A DNA stretch of 64,000 nucleotides from Bacteroidales bacterium UBA5287 (lineage in GTDB: Bacteria > Bacteroidota > Bacteroidia > Bacteroidales > Dysgonomonadaceae), in the NCBI GenBank assembly GCA_002411345.1, contig DHSL01000050.1, positions 32,159 through 96,158 on the forward strand. The letters run 5' to 3'. Shown here in pieces: positions 28,601 to 37,042 of the stretch. Positions within the stretch are counted from its first letter, which is position 1; each line of letters begins with the position of its first letter. Below the pieces are notes generated by a model. That model was not told where the DNA came from. It was given only the letters and a program-made list of their open reading frames with translations, and ran no database searches. A program made the translations under genes and the position numbers.

Positions 28601-28696
28601 AAAGTAAAATTGTTTGATCCGGAACAAGCACATCGGAATGGTGAAGTTTATCCAATTCCAACAACATATGCGTTCCAAATGTATATTAACTTATAA
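25601..28696 (+). CDS. SusC-type TonB-dependent transporter (second locus)
   Basis: A 1031-residue SusC/RagA protein with signal peptide ending PIQAQ, a carboxypeptidase-D-like extension (EGTVLDETDIPLPGATVYL), the TonB-box region LDEVVVVGMGTQRKISS, plug motif GVRGANGVVLITTKRGQAG and a barrel ending YAFQMYINL. It should import a glycan with the following SusD. The substrate cannot be inferred, since no enzyme gene accompanies it. Confidence 0.93.
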   Translation: MKHILCILLILSSFCFPIQAQVNKTFVIEGTVLDETDIPLPGATVYLRDKVSIGTSTNSEGKFSIRASENDVIIFSFVGYESIEYLAKEEKKDLIIKFKEQAAQLDEVVVVGMGTQRKISSVAAVSSVNVEELQTPATSITNLLGGRVPGVISMQTSGEPGRNISEFWVRGIGTFGANSSALVLIDGLEGNINSIDPADIESFSVLKDASATAVYGVRGANGVVLITTKRGQAGKLSITGRVNYSLSRLNRTPDYLGAYDYALLANEARSLRNEDPIYSDVELDIINDGSDPDLYPDVNWQDEVLKKNGFRQAYYVSARGGAQVARYFMSLGFSNEDAAYNVDKNSVYATNVGYNTYTYRANIDLELSPSTTLYFGTDGFLSDQKDPGVASTDYIWYAQSNINPLLLPKKYSNGQFPATGTGSLTSPLVQINYMGSRTNQAFNGKFTLALDQDFSMLLKGLSLKAQGAYDIDSYFWENRLLNPALYQAVGRDQKGELITIQRVQEGPISYGKGTNQYRKYHFESTLNYEQIFASDHRVSGLVYYYISDEKWASNATNNLTAIPLRYQGVSSRFTYGFRDTYMVDVNFGYTGSENFQPGRQYGFFPSLAIGWVPSNYDFFQKGLPWFNFLKFRGSYGTVGNDRISNLRFPYLTMVDLGSGRPWGTSAALETIGETRIGADNLQWEKAIKANLGIEGRLFKERFSFVIDIFNDQRDGIFMQRVQVPDYAGLITTPYSNIGKMSSFGSDGNVAFTENINEDMSFAIRGNFTYSRNNVQHWEEANPAYPYQEASGYPYGTIRGYHAIGLFKDWDDVENSPTQFGTVMPGDIKYRDVNGDGVINSNDRTPLSYSTYPLLMYGFGGEFRYKELTVGVLFKGTGKTDYFHVGYSGNGIGYVPFFRGVNGNVLSIVKDPANRWITKEYALENGIDLKYAENPNARYPRMTYGYNENNSQLSDFWKGDARYLRLQEVTINYNLKNDFLRKLKITSIDLQLVGNNLFLWDKVKLFDPEQAHRNGEVYPIPTTYAFQMYINL

Positions 28697-28709
28697 TAAA
28701 ATACGAAAT

Positions 28710-30791
28710 ATGAAAATGTTGAATTATTATAAACAATGTTTAAACGGCAAAACAATAAAGTTTAAACAACGAATTTTTCAAAAACACACATTTAATAAAA
28801 GTCTTTTCACTTTTATATTTTCAATTGTATTATTGTCTTCTTTGTTTTCATGCAAGGATTATTTGAGTATTGACAGTTATTTTAGTGACGAGATCAAACT
28901 GGATTCTGTTTTTGCAAATACCAGATATATAAAAGCTTATATGTGGGGAGCTGCAAATATGTTTCCTGATGAAGGTAATTTATTGAACCAAAACTATACA
29001 CCTGGTCCATTGGCTACTGACGAAGCTTTTACGTCTTTTTTTACAATACATAATTATAATGGCATGAGATATGTATTAGGAGAAATCACTGCAAGTTCAA
29101 TGTATAGTTTAAACACATGGGGTAATTTATATCGTGTAATCCGCAAATGTAATACCATATTTACACGAATAGACGAAGCAAAAGACATGAAAACTAAGGA
29201 TAGATTTGAGATTCTTGGTACAACACGCTTTATAAGAGCTTATGCTTATTACAATATTTTAGTTGATTACGGACCTCCAATTTTATTAGGTGATGAAATT
29301 ATGGAATCCAACGAACAGATTGAATATTATGATCGTCCAAGAAGCACTTATGATGAAGCTGTTGAATACATTTGCAACGAATTGGAAGAAGCCGCTACAT
29401 ATTTACCATTAACTGTGCCTTTAATGGAATTTGGAACGCCTACAAAAGGAGCCGCTTATGGCTTAATTGCAAGAATAAGATTACTTCATGCAAGTCCTCT
29501 ATACAATGGAGGAGATGCTGCTCGTCGTACTTTTGGTGATTGGAAACGTTCAACCGACGGAGTCAATTATGTATCTCAAAATTATGATGAAAAGCGTTGG
29601 GCAGTGGCTGCTGCTGCAGCAAAAAGAGTAATGGATATGCAGGGAGCTGGAGGACAATTATACAAATTACATACAATTCAATCCGATAGTGAAACCCCCC
29701 CACTTCCACAAGGTGTTACTTCCGATCCAAATTATTATTTGGAATGGCCTGATGGAGCTGCAGGAATCGATCCATTGAAATCTTATTCAGACATGTTTAC
29801 AGGGGAATCCGTAATACCCGTAAATACAGAATATGTATGGGGACGAAATAGCGGTTCTATTAGAGATAACACACAAGCATCCTTTCCACAAGGCCTTAGT
29901 GGATGGAATGGAATGTGTGTAACTCAAAAAGTTATTGATACTTATTCAATGGTTGATGGCAATCCAATTGACAACTCTAGTCCTGATTATCCGTATAATG
30001 AGACAGGTTATACCAATACAGCAAAAATATTCTCAGGATACAGATTAAACTCAGGTGTAAGCAATATGTATAATAATCGCGAAGCACGTTTCTATGCAAG
30101 CATTGGATTCAGTGAATGTTACTGGCCAATGAGTTCATCCACTTCATCAGGACAATATAATCAAACTATAACTTATTATTTTGATTCTCGCAATGGCAAA
30201 GGTGGAGTCGCTGCTGCTCAGGATTATCCAATCACAGGATACGTACTTAAAAAGTATATTCATCCTAATGATGCGTGGAGTGGAACTAATGCACGAAGAA
30301 TGGATAAAGGTTTTGGCATAATCCGATACGCTGAAATTCTACTTTCTTATGCTGAAGCATTAAATAATCTGACTTCTAGTCATACAATTGAAGTAGATGG
30401 TGTACAACAAACCTATTCAAGAGATATGAATGAAATTATGAAGGCATTCAATCAAGTAAGGTATCGAGCAGGTCTTCCAGGCTTGAACGGTTCTGAAGAT
30501 ATGAAGACTGTACAACAATATATTGAAAAAGAAAGAATGGTGGAATTTTTGTTTGAAAACCGTCGCTATTATGATGTCAGAAGATGGGGAATATACGAAG
30601 AATCAGAAAGTGAGCCAATCAGAGGTATGAATGTAGATGGACCTAAAGAAGTTTATTATACTAAAGTTATTCCAAACACTTCACGTATTGGTGCAAGAAT
30701 TGTAAACAGGCGTTTGGTTTTAATGCCAATCCCATTAAGAGAAGTAAGGATTCTGCCATCATTAGATCAAAACCCTGGTTGGGAAGATTAA
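28710..30791 (+). CDS. SusD-type glycan-binding lipoprotein (second locus)
   Basis: A 693-residue RagB/SusD protein. The open frame reaches back into susC, but the start at ATG 28710, 13 bases after the susC stop, is the sensible one. About 38 basic residues precede the hydrophobic signal and lipobox LLSSLFSCKDYL, an unusually long lead that may not be fully translated; ATG 28716 is an equal choice. SusD features include WGNLYRVIRKCNTIFTRI and the C-terminal EKERMVEFLFENRRYYDVRR. It caps the SusC barrel outside the cell. Confidence 0.9.
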   Translation: MKMLNYYKQCLNGKTIKFKQRIFQKHTFNKSLFTFIFSIVLLSSLFSCKDYLSIDSYFSDEIKLDSVFANTRYIKAYMWGAANMFPDEGNLLNQNYTPGPLATDEAFTSFFTIHNYNGMRYVLGEITASSMYSLNTWGNLYRVIRKCNTIFTRIDEAKDMKTKDRFEILGTTRFIRAYAYYNILVDYGPPILLGDEIMESNEQIEYYDRPRSTYDEAVEYICNELEEAATYLPLTVPLMEFGTPTKGAAYGLIARIRLLHASPLYNGGDAARRTFGDWKRSTDGVNYVSQNYDEKRWAVAAAAAKRVMDMQGAGGQLYKLHTIQSDSETPPLPQGVTSDPNYYLEWPDGAAGIDPLKSYSDMFTGESVIPVNTEYVWGRNSGSIRDNTQASFPQGLSGWNGMCVTQKVIDTYSMVDGNPIDNSSPDYPYNETGYTNTAKIFSGYRLNSGVSNMYNNREARFYASIGFSECYWPMSSSTSSGQYNQTITYYFDSRNGKGGVAAAQDYPITGYVLKKYIHPNDAWSGTNARRMDKGFGIIRYAEILLSYAEALNNLTSSHTIEVDGVQQTYSRDMNEIMKAFNQVRYRAGLPGLNGSEDMKTVQQYIEKERMVEFLFENRRYYDVRRWGIYEESESEPIRGMNVDGPKEVYYTKVIPNTSRIGARIVNRRLVLMPIPLREVRILPSLDQNPGWED

Positions 30792-30807
30792 TAAAAATAT
30801 CATTCAG

Positions 30808-31815
30808 ATGAAACAATCAAATATAAAAAACAATAATATGGAAGGTAACCGAAACAAATCCTTTCTAAATAATCATATTTTGAAAGGTATAAATATACTA
30901 GTTTTGTTTTCTCTCCTAATCTTATACTCTTGCGATAGAGATGAAGTGTTTGAGAAAGAACAATACAAAAATGTATTTGCACTGATAAGCGAAAGTAATA
31001 ATATATCTCATAAATTCCATCTTTTAGGAGGAGAATCTGTTGGGTATGTAGCTGCTTCTTTAGGTGGTACAAATCCAACGACTGAAAATATCGAAATCAC
31101 ATTAGTTGAAGATGAATCATTTATAGACAAATTCAACAAAACAAACTATGACGTAGATAAGACAAAGTATGCACATAAGATGCCAAAAGAGAATTATGAT
31201 ATTGACAGCTATGAATTTACTATTCCTGCAGGAGAAATTAGCGGAAGATTGCCTATTCGCATTCGTCCCGATGGATTATCACCTGACCACCAATATATGA
31301 TCGCACTAAGAGTAGAATCACACTCTGCATATGAAGTAAACCCGGAAAAGAGTTATATTTTATATAGTGTTCGTACAAAAAACTATTGGGCTGAAGCTGA
31401 TGGTACAAGCATCTATAGTATGAACGGAAAATTGGGTGAACGAGGACAAACATATGAATTACAAATGCCTGGTACAAAGGTAATGCATCCAATAAGCAAA
31501 AATCAAGTACGTATTATGGCAGGTAATGAAAAGTATGAAGCTGGAAACATTAATACCTTTAATAAACTTGCAATTATTCTGACAGTTGACGAAAACAATA
31601 AAGTGACGATTTCTCCATACAGAGATATTGAAGTATATCAAATTGATGGTGACCCTTTCTACTCAAATACATTTATTGTTGAAGATGACGGATTTAAAAC
31701 ATTTAAAACATTCCGTCTTAGATATGATTATAAATCCGACAATAAAATATATGAATTTAAAGAAGAATTGAGACTTCAATTTAATGAAGAAGAAGAGAAG
31801 AATCAAACCAATTGA
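30808..31815 (+). CDS. DUF1735-type (BT_3987-like) surface lipoprotein
   Basis: A 335-residue lipoprotein (LLILYSCDRDEVFEK). Residues about 50-190 fit the DUF1735 Ig-like domain found in SusE-position binding proteins (AASLGGTNPTTENIEITLV; YEFTIPAGEISGRLPIRI). The C-terminal half fits the DUF4361-like partner domain. It has no enzymatic motif. Starts at 30808 or 30838 are both possible, since the hydrophobic signal begins only near residue 28. It follows susD by 16 bases. Confidence 0.78.
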   Translation: MKQSNIKNNNMEGNRNKSFLNNHILKGINILVLFSLLILYSCDRDEVFEKEQYKNVFALISESNNISHKFHLLGGESVGYVAASLGGTNPTTENIEITLVEDESFIDKFNKTNYDVDKTKYAHKMPKENYDIDSYEFTIPAGEISGRLPIRIRPDGLSPDHQYMIALRVESHSAYEVNPEKSYILYSVRTKNYWAEADGTSIYSMNGKLGERGQTYELQMPGTKVMHPISKNQVRIMAGNEKYEAGNINTFNKLAIILTVDENNKVTISPYRDIEVYQIDGDPFYSNTFIVEDDGFKTFKTFRLRYDYKSDNKIYEFKEELRLQFNEEEEKNQTN

Positions 31816-31852
31816 TAAAATCATAGAATTGAAATATTAAATTAAAGAAAAG

Positions 31853-32923
31853 ATGAAAACAAAATTCTTAAAATATAGTCTCGTACTTTTACTTTTAATA
31901 GGATTTATTGGATGTAATGATTACGTAAGAACAGAAGTTGAAAAAAATATTTATGTAAATCATACGTCATTAAATCCATTTGTAGGTGAGCAAATTCAAC
32001 TTATGGCCAGTCCTACTGATGGGACCTACAAATATACCTGGTTGAGTGAACATCCCGAAGTAGCTACTGTGGACATCAATGGTCTAGTAAATGTCATTGC
32101 TGAAGGTTTCACCAATATTATTGTAAAAGGTGGTGATATCGAAACCAAAGTTCCATTGACAGCAGTAAAAAGAATCCCTGTAACAGATGTTGTATTAAGT
32201 GAAACGGCAATCGAATCTTTTGTTAACGCGAAAAAAACGATATTGGTAAATTATATTCCTCAACAAGCAAATGACATTCCCGAATATACATGGTATTCTG
32301 AAAATGAGCACATAGCTACTGTAAATGAGATTGGAAAAATCACTTTGGTAGGTGAAGGTAGTACGAATATTGTATATAAAATTGGTGATATTGTAAAGAA
32401 AGTAAGTATTTATTCAGCATTAACTTTACCATTTAAAGGACCACATACTCTTTCTGCTGCTACTCCATGTGAAATTCCAGCGGCTAACTTTGATTTCGGA
32501 GGAGAAGGAAATGCATTTCATGATCAAGACACAAATAATAGGTCAAATAACAACTATCGCAGAGATAATGGAGACAGCAATGGTAGTGCAGTAGAGGTAG
32601 AAGGAAATGGTACAAATGTTGGATATACAAACAAAGATGAATGGTTGATTTTTACGATAGATGTAGTTGATCCGGGTGAATATATTGTAGATATAAGTCT
32701 TTCAGCTAATGGAAATAATGCCGCTTTCCATATTCAACTCGATGGTGTAAATGTCACTCCGGGTGGATCAGTAAAAGTTCCTAATAATAGCAGTTGGGGG
32801 AACTGGAGATGGTTTCCTAACTCTGGCTTAAGCATTAATTTCCCAGTAGGTAAACATAGAGTGAAATACTATTTTGATGGAGGCGATCACAACTTAAGAG
32901 CATTAAGGTTTACAAAGAAATAA
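31853..32923 (+). CDS. Lipoprotein with two Big_2 domains and a CBM6-like module
   Basis: A 356-residue lipoprotein (LIGFIGCNDYV). Two bacterial Ig-like (Big_2) domains lie at about residues 35-110 and 115-190; both contain a WxSE...ATV pattern. From about 205 the sequence is like a family 6 carbohydrate-binding module (IPAANFDFGGEGNAFHD; GDSNGSAVEVEG; WGNWRWFP). Such modules are normally attached to glycosidases, but none is fused here, so it likely serves as a binding protein. Last gene of the second locus, followed by a terminator. Confidence 0.78.
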   Translation: MKTKFLKYSLVLLLLIGFIGCNDYVRTEVEKNIYVNHTSLNPFVGEQIQLMASPTDGTYKYTWLSEHPEVATVDINGLVNVIAEGFTNIIVKGGDIETKVPLTAVKRIPVTDVVLSETAIESFVNAKKTILVNYIPQQANDIPEYTWYSENEHIATVNEIGKITLVGEGSTNIVYKIGDIVKKVSIYSALTLPFKGPHTLSAATPCEIPAANFDFGGEGNAFHDQDTNNRSNNNYRRDNGDSNGSAVEVEGNGTNVGYTNKDEWLIFTIDVVDPGEYIVDISLSANGNNAAFHIQLDGVNVTPGGSVKVPNNSSWGNWRWFPNSGLSINFPVGKHRVKYYFDGGDHNLRALRFTKK

Positions 32924-33000
32924 ATCTATATTAACTGACAACTTTTAAAGTGAATGAAAATCAAAAGTGCCATTTTCAAATCGACAATGGTACTTTCAGA

Positions 33001-33040
33001 AATCAAAAAAAAGCTCCTTTTTAGGAGCTTTTTTTTGATT
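33001..33040. terminator. Bidirectional terminator between convergent genes
   Basis: An 18-bp stem (AATCAAAAAAAAGCTCCT and its complement) with loop TTTT; A-run and T-run flank the GC core on both strands. It serves the second glycan locus and the DUF4382 gene. Confidence 0.85.
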
Positions 33041-33056
33041 ATAATATTGAAAATCT

Positions 33057-33893
33057 TTATTTCACCAACTTAATTGTATCCAAATCAGTGATTTGACCTT
33101 TTACAACTGGTACTGCAGTTATTAATGAATCACCATAACCTAAAGTATCAGCAGAAATAACAGTAAGCTCATAATTTCCCTCAGCCAAACCTGGAAACAA
33201 AAAACGGCCGTTCAAATCTGGAAGTGAAATCAATGTATCTGTTCCTTTTATCAGTTGTACAAATGGATTTGCTTCGGCAGGCAAAACTACCCCCTTGATA
33301 GTACCGCCAAATGCATCTGCAAATGTACGTATAACTGGTTTCAAAATGAATTTGCGATTATTACCATTTCCGGCTTTGACAACAGATCTTGAGGCATCAA
33401 AATCAATTGTAAAACTATACATCATATCTGCTTCAAGAGTTTCATGTAAGTTAAATTTTAATCCACTTGTATTAGCTGATGGTGTTGTTAGTGGATAAGT
33501 AACTCCATCAACTACTACGTTACTATTTGGCCCTAAAAGTAATCGTACTTGACTTATTTTCCCAACAGGAATATAACTACCGGCTAGCATAACTGTTTCT
33601 CCATTTCTGAAATCTAACAAATTATACAAACCTGGGTCGGTCATTTCTAAATCAATCCATTGAAGTTTAACACTATCTGGACCATCGTAAAAATGGTCGC
33701 CAATTCCAACAGAAACACCCTGGATGTCAATATTTACTTCATCATATTCCAAAGAAGGAGCGTCTGTAAGTTTAAATTGAATTTGAGCCTTTCCATCTTT
33801 CAAATTGCTGCTTTCATTTTCGCAACTAACTCCTAAAAAAATCATGGAAGCAATAGCAACCATTGACATAAGTCTCGTTAAATTCTTTTTCAT
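33057..33893 (-). CDS. DUF4382 domain lipoprotein
   Basis: A 278-residue lipoprotein (MIFLGVSCENES). Residues about 35-190 match the DUF4382 pattern (IQFKLTDAPSLEYDEVNIDI; LLDFRNGETVMLAG), and the last 80 residues look like a carboxypeptidase-regulatory beta-sandwich (GTIKGVVLPAEANPFV; GRFLFPGLAEGNYELTV). Both are secreted binding or structural folds; the role is unknown. It is a single-gene unit with its own promoter box. Confidence 0.8.
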   Translation of the reverse strand: MKKNLTRLMSMVAIASMIFLGVSCENESSNLKDGKAQIQFKLTDAPSLEYDEVNIDIQGVSVGIGDHFYDGPDSVKLQWIDLEMTDPGLYNLLDFRNGETVMLAGSYIPVGKISQVRLLLGPNSNVVVDGVTYPLTTPSANTSGLKFNLHETLEADMMYSFTIDFDASRSVVKAGNGNNRKFILKPVIRTFADAFGGTIKGVVLPAEANPFVQLIKGTDTLISLPDLNGRFLFPGLAEGNYELTVISADTLGYGDSLITAVPVVKGQITDLDTIKLVK

Positions 33894-34209
33894 CGTTTTT
33901 ATACATTAGATAATTAATTTTTAATTGCAAAATGCAAAATTAATAATGCAAATTACAACCCTTTACAAAACCAAAGGTATATCATTTTTTTTCTCACTGT
34001 CCGAAATTACACTTTTTTATAATTAATAAAAACCCGTTAATTGTTACGAATAGTTACTATTTTAACAGTTTTATGAGCAAATTAATATATACTAAATTAG
34101 ACATCAAGAAATTATGTACTTTAAAAATTTATATCCAATTACCAACAAAAAAGTAGAATTAACGTTATATTTAAATTAATAAAGCTTAATCAATTTAATA
34201 AATAAGGCT
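33894..34209. other. Intergenic region between divergent genes
   Basis: A TAATTTTG promoter box for the DUF4382 gene lies on the minus strand at 33935-33942. The rest is AT-rich with no box that I trust for the downstream MBL gene and no hairpin. Confidence 0.45.
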
Positions 34210-34935
34210 ATGAAACCGATATATATTTTATTAATTATGGGAACTATGTTTGCCAATTTAGCAACTGCTAATTCATTTGAGACAGACACTTTTAAGACAA
34301 AAAGCAATAAAGACGTTGTGATTACATTTATTAAACACGGATCAATAATGATTTCTGTAGAGGGTTTATATATTCAATTAGATCCGGTTTCGTCGTTTGC
34401 AGATTATTCAAAATTTCCAAAAGCAGATTTTATATTGATAACCCACGAACATGGCGATCACCTTGATAGTAAGGCAATTGAAAATGTGTCAAAAAACGAT
34501 GCACGACTAATTTTAAATCAATCTAGTCGAAATATTATCTCTAAAGGTGAGGTTATGAAAAATGGGGACAAACAGAAATTAACAGAAAGTATTAGTATTG
34601 AAACTGTTCCAGCATATAACATTACTAAAGGTCGAGAAAAGTTCCATCCGCGTCATCGTGATAACGGATATGTTCTGACTATTGATGACTTGCGAATTTA
34701 TATTGCCGGAGATACGGAAGATATTCCTGAAATGAAGAACTTGAAAAATATTGATATCGCTTTCCTGCCGGTAAATCAACCTTATACAATGACTATTGAT
34801 CAAGCTGTTAATGCATCAAAAATGTTTAAACCTAAAGTGTTTTATCCTTATCATTTTGGAAATACTGATGTAAAGCAGATTAAAAAGAAACTCGTAGGTT
34901 CTGGTATCGAAGTCAGATTAAGAAAAATGGAGTAA
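34210..34935 (+). CDS. MBL-fold metallo-hydrolase (UlaG-like)
   Basis: A 241-residue protein with a signal peptide (MGTMFANLATANS) and a metallo-beta-lactamase fold. The metal motif THEHGDHLD is at about residues 78-86, and the later ligands are in YIAGDTEDIPE and YPYHFGN. The UlaG/COG2220 group includes lactonases and phospholipase-D-like enzymes. The substrate cannot be told here. The signal peptide places it outside the cytoplasm. It converges on the Crp/Fnr gene. Confidence 0.82.
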   Translation: MKPIYILLIMGTMFANLATANSFETDTFKTKSNKDVVITFIKHGSIMISVEGLYIQLDPVSSFADYSKFPKADFILITHEHGDHLDSKAIENVSKNDARLILNQSSRNIISKGEVMKNGDKQKLTESISIETVPAYNITKGREKFHPRHRDNGYVLTIDDLRIYIAGDTEDIPEMKNLKNIDIAFLPVNQPYTMTIDQAVNASKMFKPKVFYPYHFGNTDVKQIKKKLVGSGIEVRLRKME

Positions 34936-34944
34936 ACTTACACT

Positions 34945-35622
34945 CTATCCGTTCTGACTTACCATCATAAGTGAGCGCTTATTCAAAATATTTACTTTCT
35001 TACCGTCTAAAGAAATCAACCCGTCGTTAACAAATTCCGATAGAATTCTGTTGATGCTTTCTCTACTAGAATCAACCCAGTTCCCTATTTCGGATTGAGA
35101 GATAGGAATCACAAACTCGTCAGAATTGAAAATATTATCCGAAAATTCAAGTAATACATCGGCAACATTGCCTCGTGTTTGTTTTTGTGTGCGGTTCGAA
35201 CAGCGCCTGTAGGTTTCTAACTCACTCTTACACAATTCCAAAATGATATATGAAGAAAACTCTTTATTCTCCTCAAGCAACCTATTAAAAACTCCTAAAT
35301 CAATAAAGCACACTTCTGAGTCAAGTACGGCGGTAACTGAATATTGATTTATTTTATTGCCAATAGTCGTTGGTAAACCCATATATGAAGGGGCTTTAAT
35401 CAATCGTACAATCTGTTCATGATAAGGACCGGTAAGATGGAGCTTCGCTAATCCTTTTCTTAGAAAAACTACATTGGTAGAAAACATGCCTTGTTTTATA
35501 ATAGAATCGCCTTTATTGAAATTGATCACGGCATGATTATTCTCAAGTTGCTCCATCTGACAACTTTTAAATGTACCAGCCGACTTCATGATACAACCAC
35601 AATTTAGACATTCATTCTTCAT
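34945..35622 (-). CDS. Crp/Fnr-family regulator with N-terminal cysteine cluster
   Basis: A 225-residue regulator with cNMP-binding-type beta-roll (about residues 30-140) and a winged helix with SQSEIGNWVDSSRESINRIL near the C-terminus. The N-terminus, MKNECLNCGCIMKSAGTFKSC, has four cysteines, which suggests a 4Fe-4S sensor as in Fnr, though the spacing differs from E. coli. I take ATG 35622; an earlier start at 35655 would add 11 residues. It is divergent from the Qmo-like operon with 131 bases between the starts, so it probably controls that operon in response to redox or oxygen state. Confidence 0.85.
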   Translation of the reverse strand: MKNECLNCGCIMKSAGTFKSCQMEQLENNHAVINFNKGDSIIKQGMFSTNVVFLRKGLAKLHLTGPYHEQIVRLIKAPSYMGLPTTIGNKINQYSVTAVLDSEVCFIDLGVFNRLLEENKEFSSYIILELCKSELETYRRCSNRTQKQTRGNVADVLLEFSDNIFNSDEFVIPISQSEIGNWVDSSRESINRILSEFVNDGLISLDGKKVNILNKRSLMMVSQNG

Positions 35623-35753
35623 GGCATAAAGATATGAAAAAGTGATACATATCACAAAATATTGTATTAAAATTCACTTAACAAAAAAAAAATAATCAAT
35701 AAATTCTCTCTTAATTTGCAAATAAATAAATCACTGAAAATTATCTACTTAAT

Positions 35754-36320
35754 ATGGAAGATTCTAAAGAAGTTAAAATGACTGATCTTGTAAATGAATT
35801 ACAAATACTTAAAGATCGGACAACCCAACTTGAAAATGCAAGGCAAGATCAATTGTCTATTGCTATCATTTCGGGAGATATGGATAAAATCATGGCGGGA
35901 ATGATTATTGCATTAGCTGCTGCGGCAATGGATACAAAAGTGAAATTATTCTTCTCTTTTTGGGGAATAAGCGCACTGCGTGATCCAAAGAAAAATGTAA
36001 AAGGGAAGAGTTTTATTTCAAAAATGTTTGGAATGATGTTGCCGAAAAGCAAAAACAAACTCAAACTATCCAAATATAACATGCTGGGAATGAGCCCGAT
36101 AATAATGAAGAAATTAATGAAAAAACAAGGGGTTATGTCAATCGACGAGATGTTTAAACAGGCTGGAGAATTGGGAGTTGAAATTACAATTTGCGAAATG
36201 ACAATGAACTTGATGGGATTCAAAAAAGAAGAGATGATTGATTACCCTAATATAAGGGTTGCTGGTGCGGCGACATTTGTTGCTGATGCTGGAGAAAGCG
36301 CCATGCAATGGATGATTTGA
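35754..36320 (+). CDS. DsrE2-like sulfur-carrier protein
   Basis: A 188-residue DsrE/DsrF/DrsH-family protein. A coiled segment at residues 10-32 precedes the fold. Family patterns are IISGDMDKIMAGMIIALAAA, KLFFSFWGISALRD, and the catalytic-cysteine segment ITICEMTMNLMG (about residue 150). DsrE2 proteins accept and pass sulfane sulfur together with TusA in sulfur-oxidizing prokaryotes. The two hydrophobic stretches suggest membrane association. It is the first gene of the operon, 28 bases before the TusA gene. Confidence 0.85.
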   Translation: MEDSKEVKMTDLVNELQILKDRTTQLENARQDQLSIAIISGDMDKIMAGMIIALAAAAMDTKVKLFFSFWGISALRDPKKNVKGKSFISKMFGMMLPKSKNKLKLSKYNMLGMSPIIMKKLMKKQGVMSIDEMFKQAGELGVEITICEMTMNLMGFKKEEMIDYPNIRVAGAATFVADAGESAMQWMI

Positions 36321-36348
36321 TATACTATAAATAATTAATATAAATTTT

Positions 36349-36600
36349 ATGACAACAGAAGAATTAATGAATGTGACTGTCGCAAAATCAGTTGATGCGA
36401 GAGGTACGGCTTGCCCTGGACCTTTATTGGAAGCCAAAAAAGCTATCGGTACAATAAATTCGGGCGATGTGATGGAAATTCTTTCGGCTGACGAAGGAAC
36501 AAAATCTGATATTCCTAAATGGTGCAGTAAACAAGGTCATGAATTCCTTGGTACTTTAGAAGAAAACGGATACTTTAAAGTATATATGAAAAAAAAATAA
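36349..36600 (+). CDS. TusA-family sulfur-carrier protein
   Basis: An 83-residue protein with the TusA signature CPGPLLEAKKAI: the cysteine of the CPxP motif (near residue 22) carries persulfide sulfur. The preceding DARGTA and the C-terminal KSDIPKWCSKQGHEFLG fit the family. TusA hands sulfur to DsrE-type proteins or to Hdr-like complexes; its neighbours here are exactly these. Housekeeping use in tRNA thiolation is possible but unlikely given the context. Confidence 0.9.
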   Translation: MTTEELMNVTVAKSVDARGTACPGPLLEAKKAIGTINSGDVMEILSADEGTKSDIPKWCSKQGHEFLGTLEENGYFKVYMKKK

Positions 36601-36628
36601 CTCACTCTTTTAAAAGGGATAAGTATAA

Positions 36629-37042
36629 ATGAACTTTAAACTAAAAAAGAATGCCAAAATACTGGTGTTCTCTACAGAAAAAATTTCGGACCCCGCCATT
36701 GATATGGCGGGACTCCTGAAATTGCATTATCCACCAACGGTTTACACAATTACTATACCTTGCTCAAGTGGAATTAAACCTGCATGGATTCTTCATGCAT
36801 ATGAAAAGGGATTCGACGGGGTTTTCATAGCGGCAGATGGAACAGATTGTATATTTGGTGAATCATGTACTGAGAAAACAGGAAAGGTGGTATCAATGAC
36901 CCATGAACTAATGAAATCTAAAGAAATTGACACGGCACGATTAAGAATGGCTGCACTTTGCTCTGTATGCAGCGAGGCTTTCGTGAAACATATTCGAAGT
37001 TTTAATGAGTACTTGTTAAAAACATTACATTCAGATAGTTGA
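36629..37042 (+). CDS. MvhD/FrhD-like subunit (QmoB C-terminal domain homologue)
   Basis: A 137-residue protein like the MvhD domain that in Qmo complexes is fused to the end of QmoB. It shows KILVFSTEKISDPAIDMAG, TITIPCSSGIKP and GFDGVFIAADGTDCIFG. Members that bind a 2Fe-2S cluster have cysteines in the first motif, but here that stretch has serine and no cysteine. Remaining cysteines are in PCSS, TDC, ESC and LCSVC. It probably connects the flavoprotein subunits to an electron partner. Its stop overlaps the next start by one base. Confidence 0.78.
   Translation: MNFKLKKNAKILVFSTEKISDPAIDMAGLLKLHYPPTVYTITIPCSSGIKPAWILHAYEKGFDGVFIAADGTDCIFGESCTEKTGKVVSMTHELMKSKEIDTARLRMAALCSVCSEAFVKHIRSFNEYLLKTLHSDS

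Noticed and set aside
36349..36600. Ordinary housekeeping TusA for tRNA thiolation
   Set aside because: Its place directly after DsrE2 and before the Hdr/Qmo-like genes favours a dedicated sulfur-carrier role, although this is not proven.
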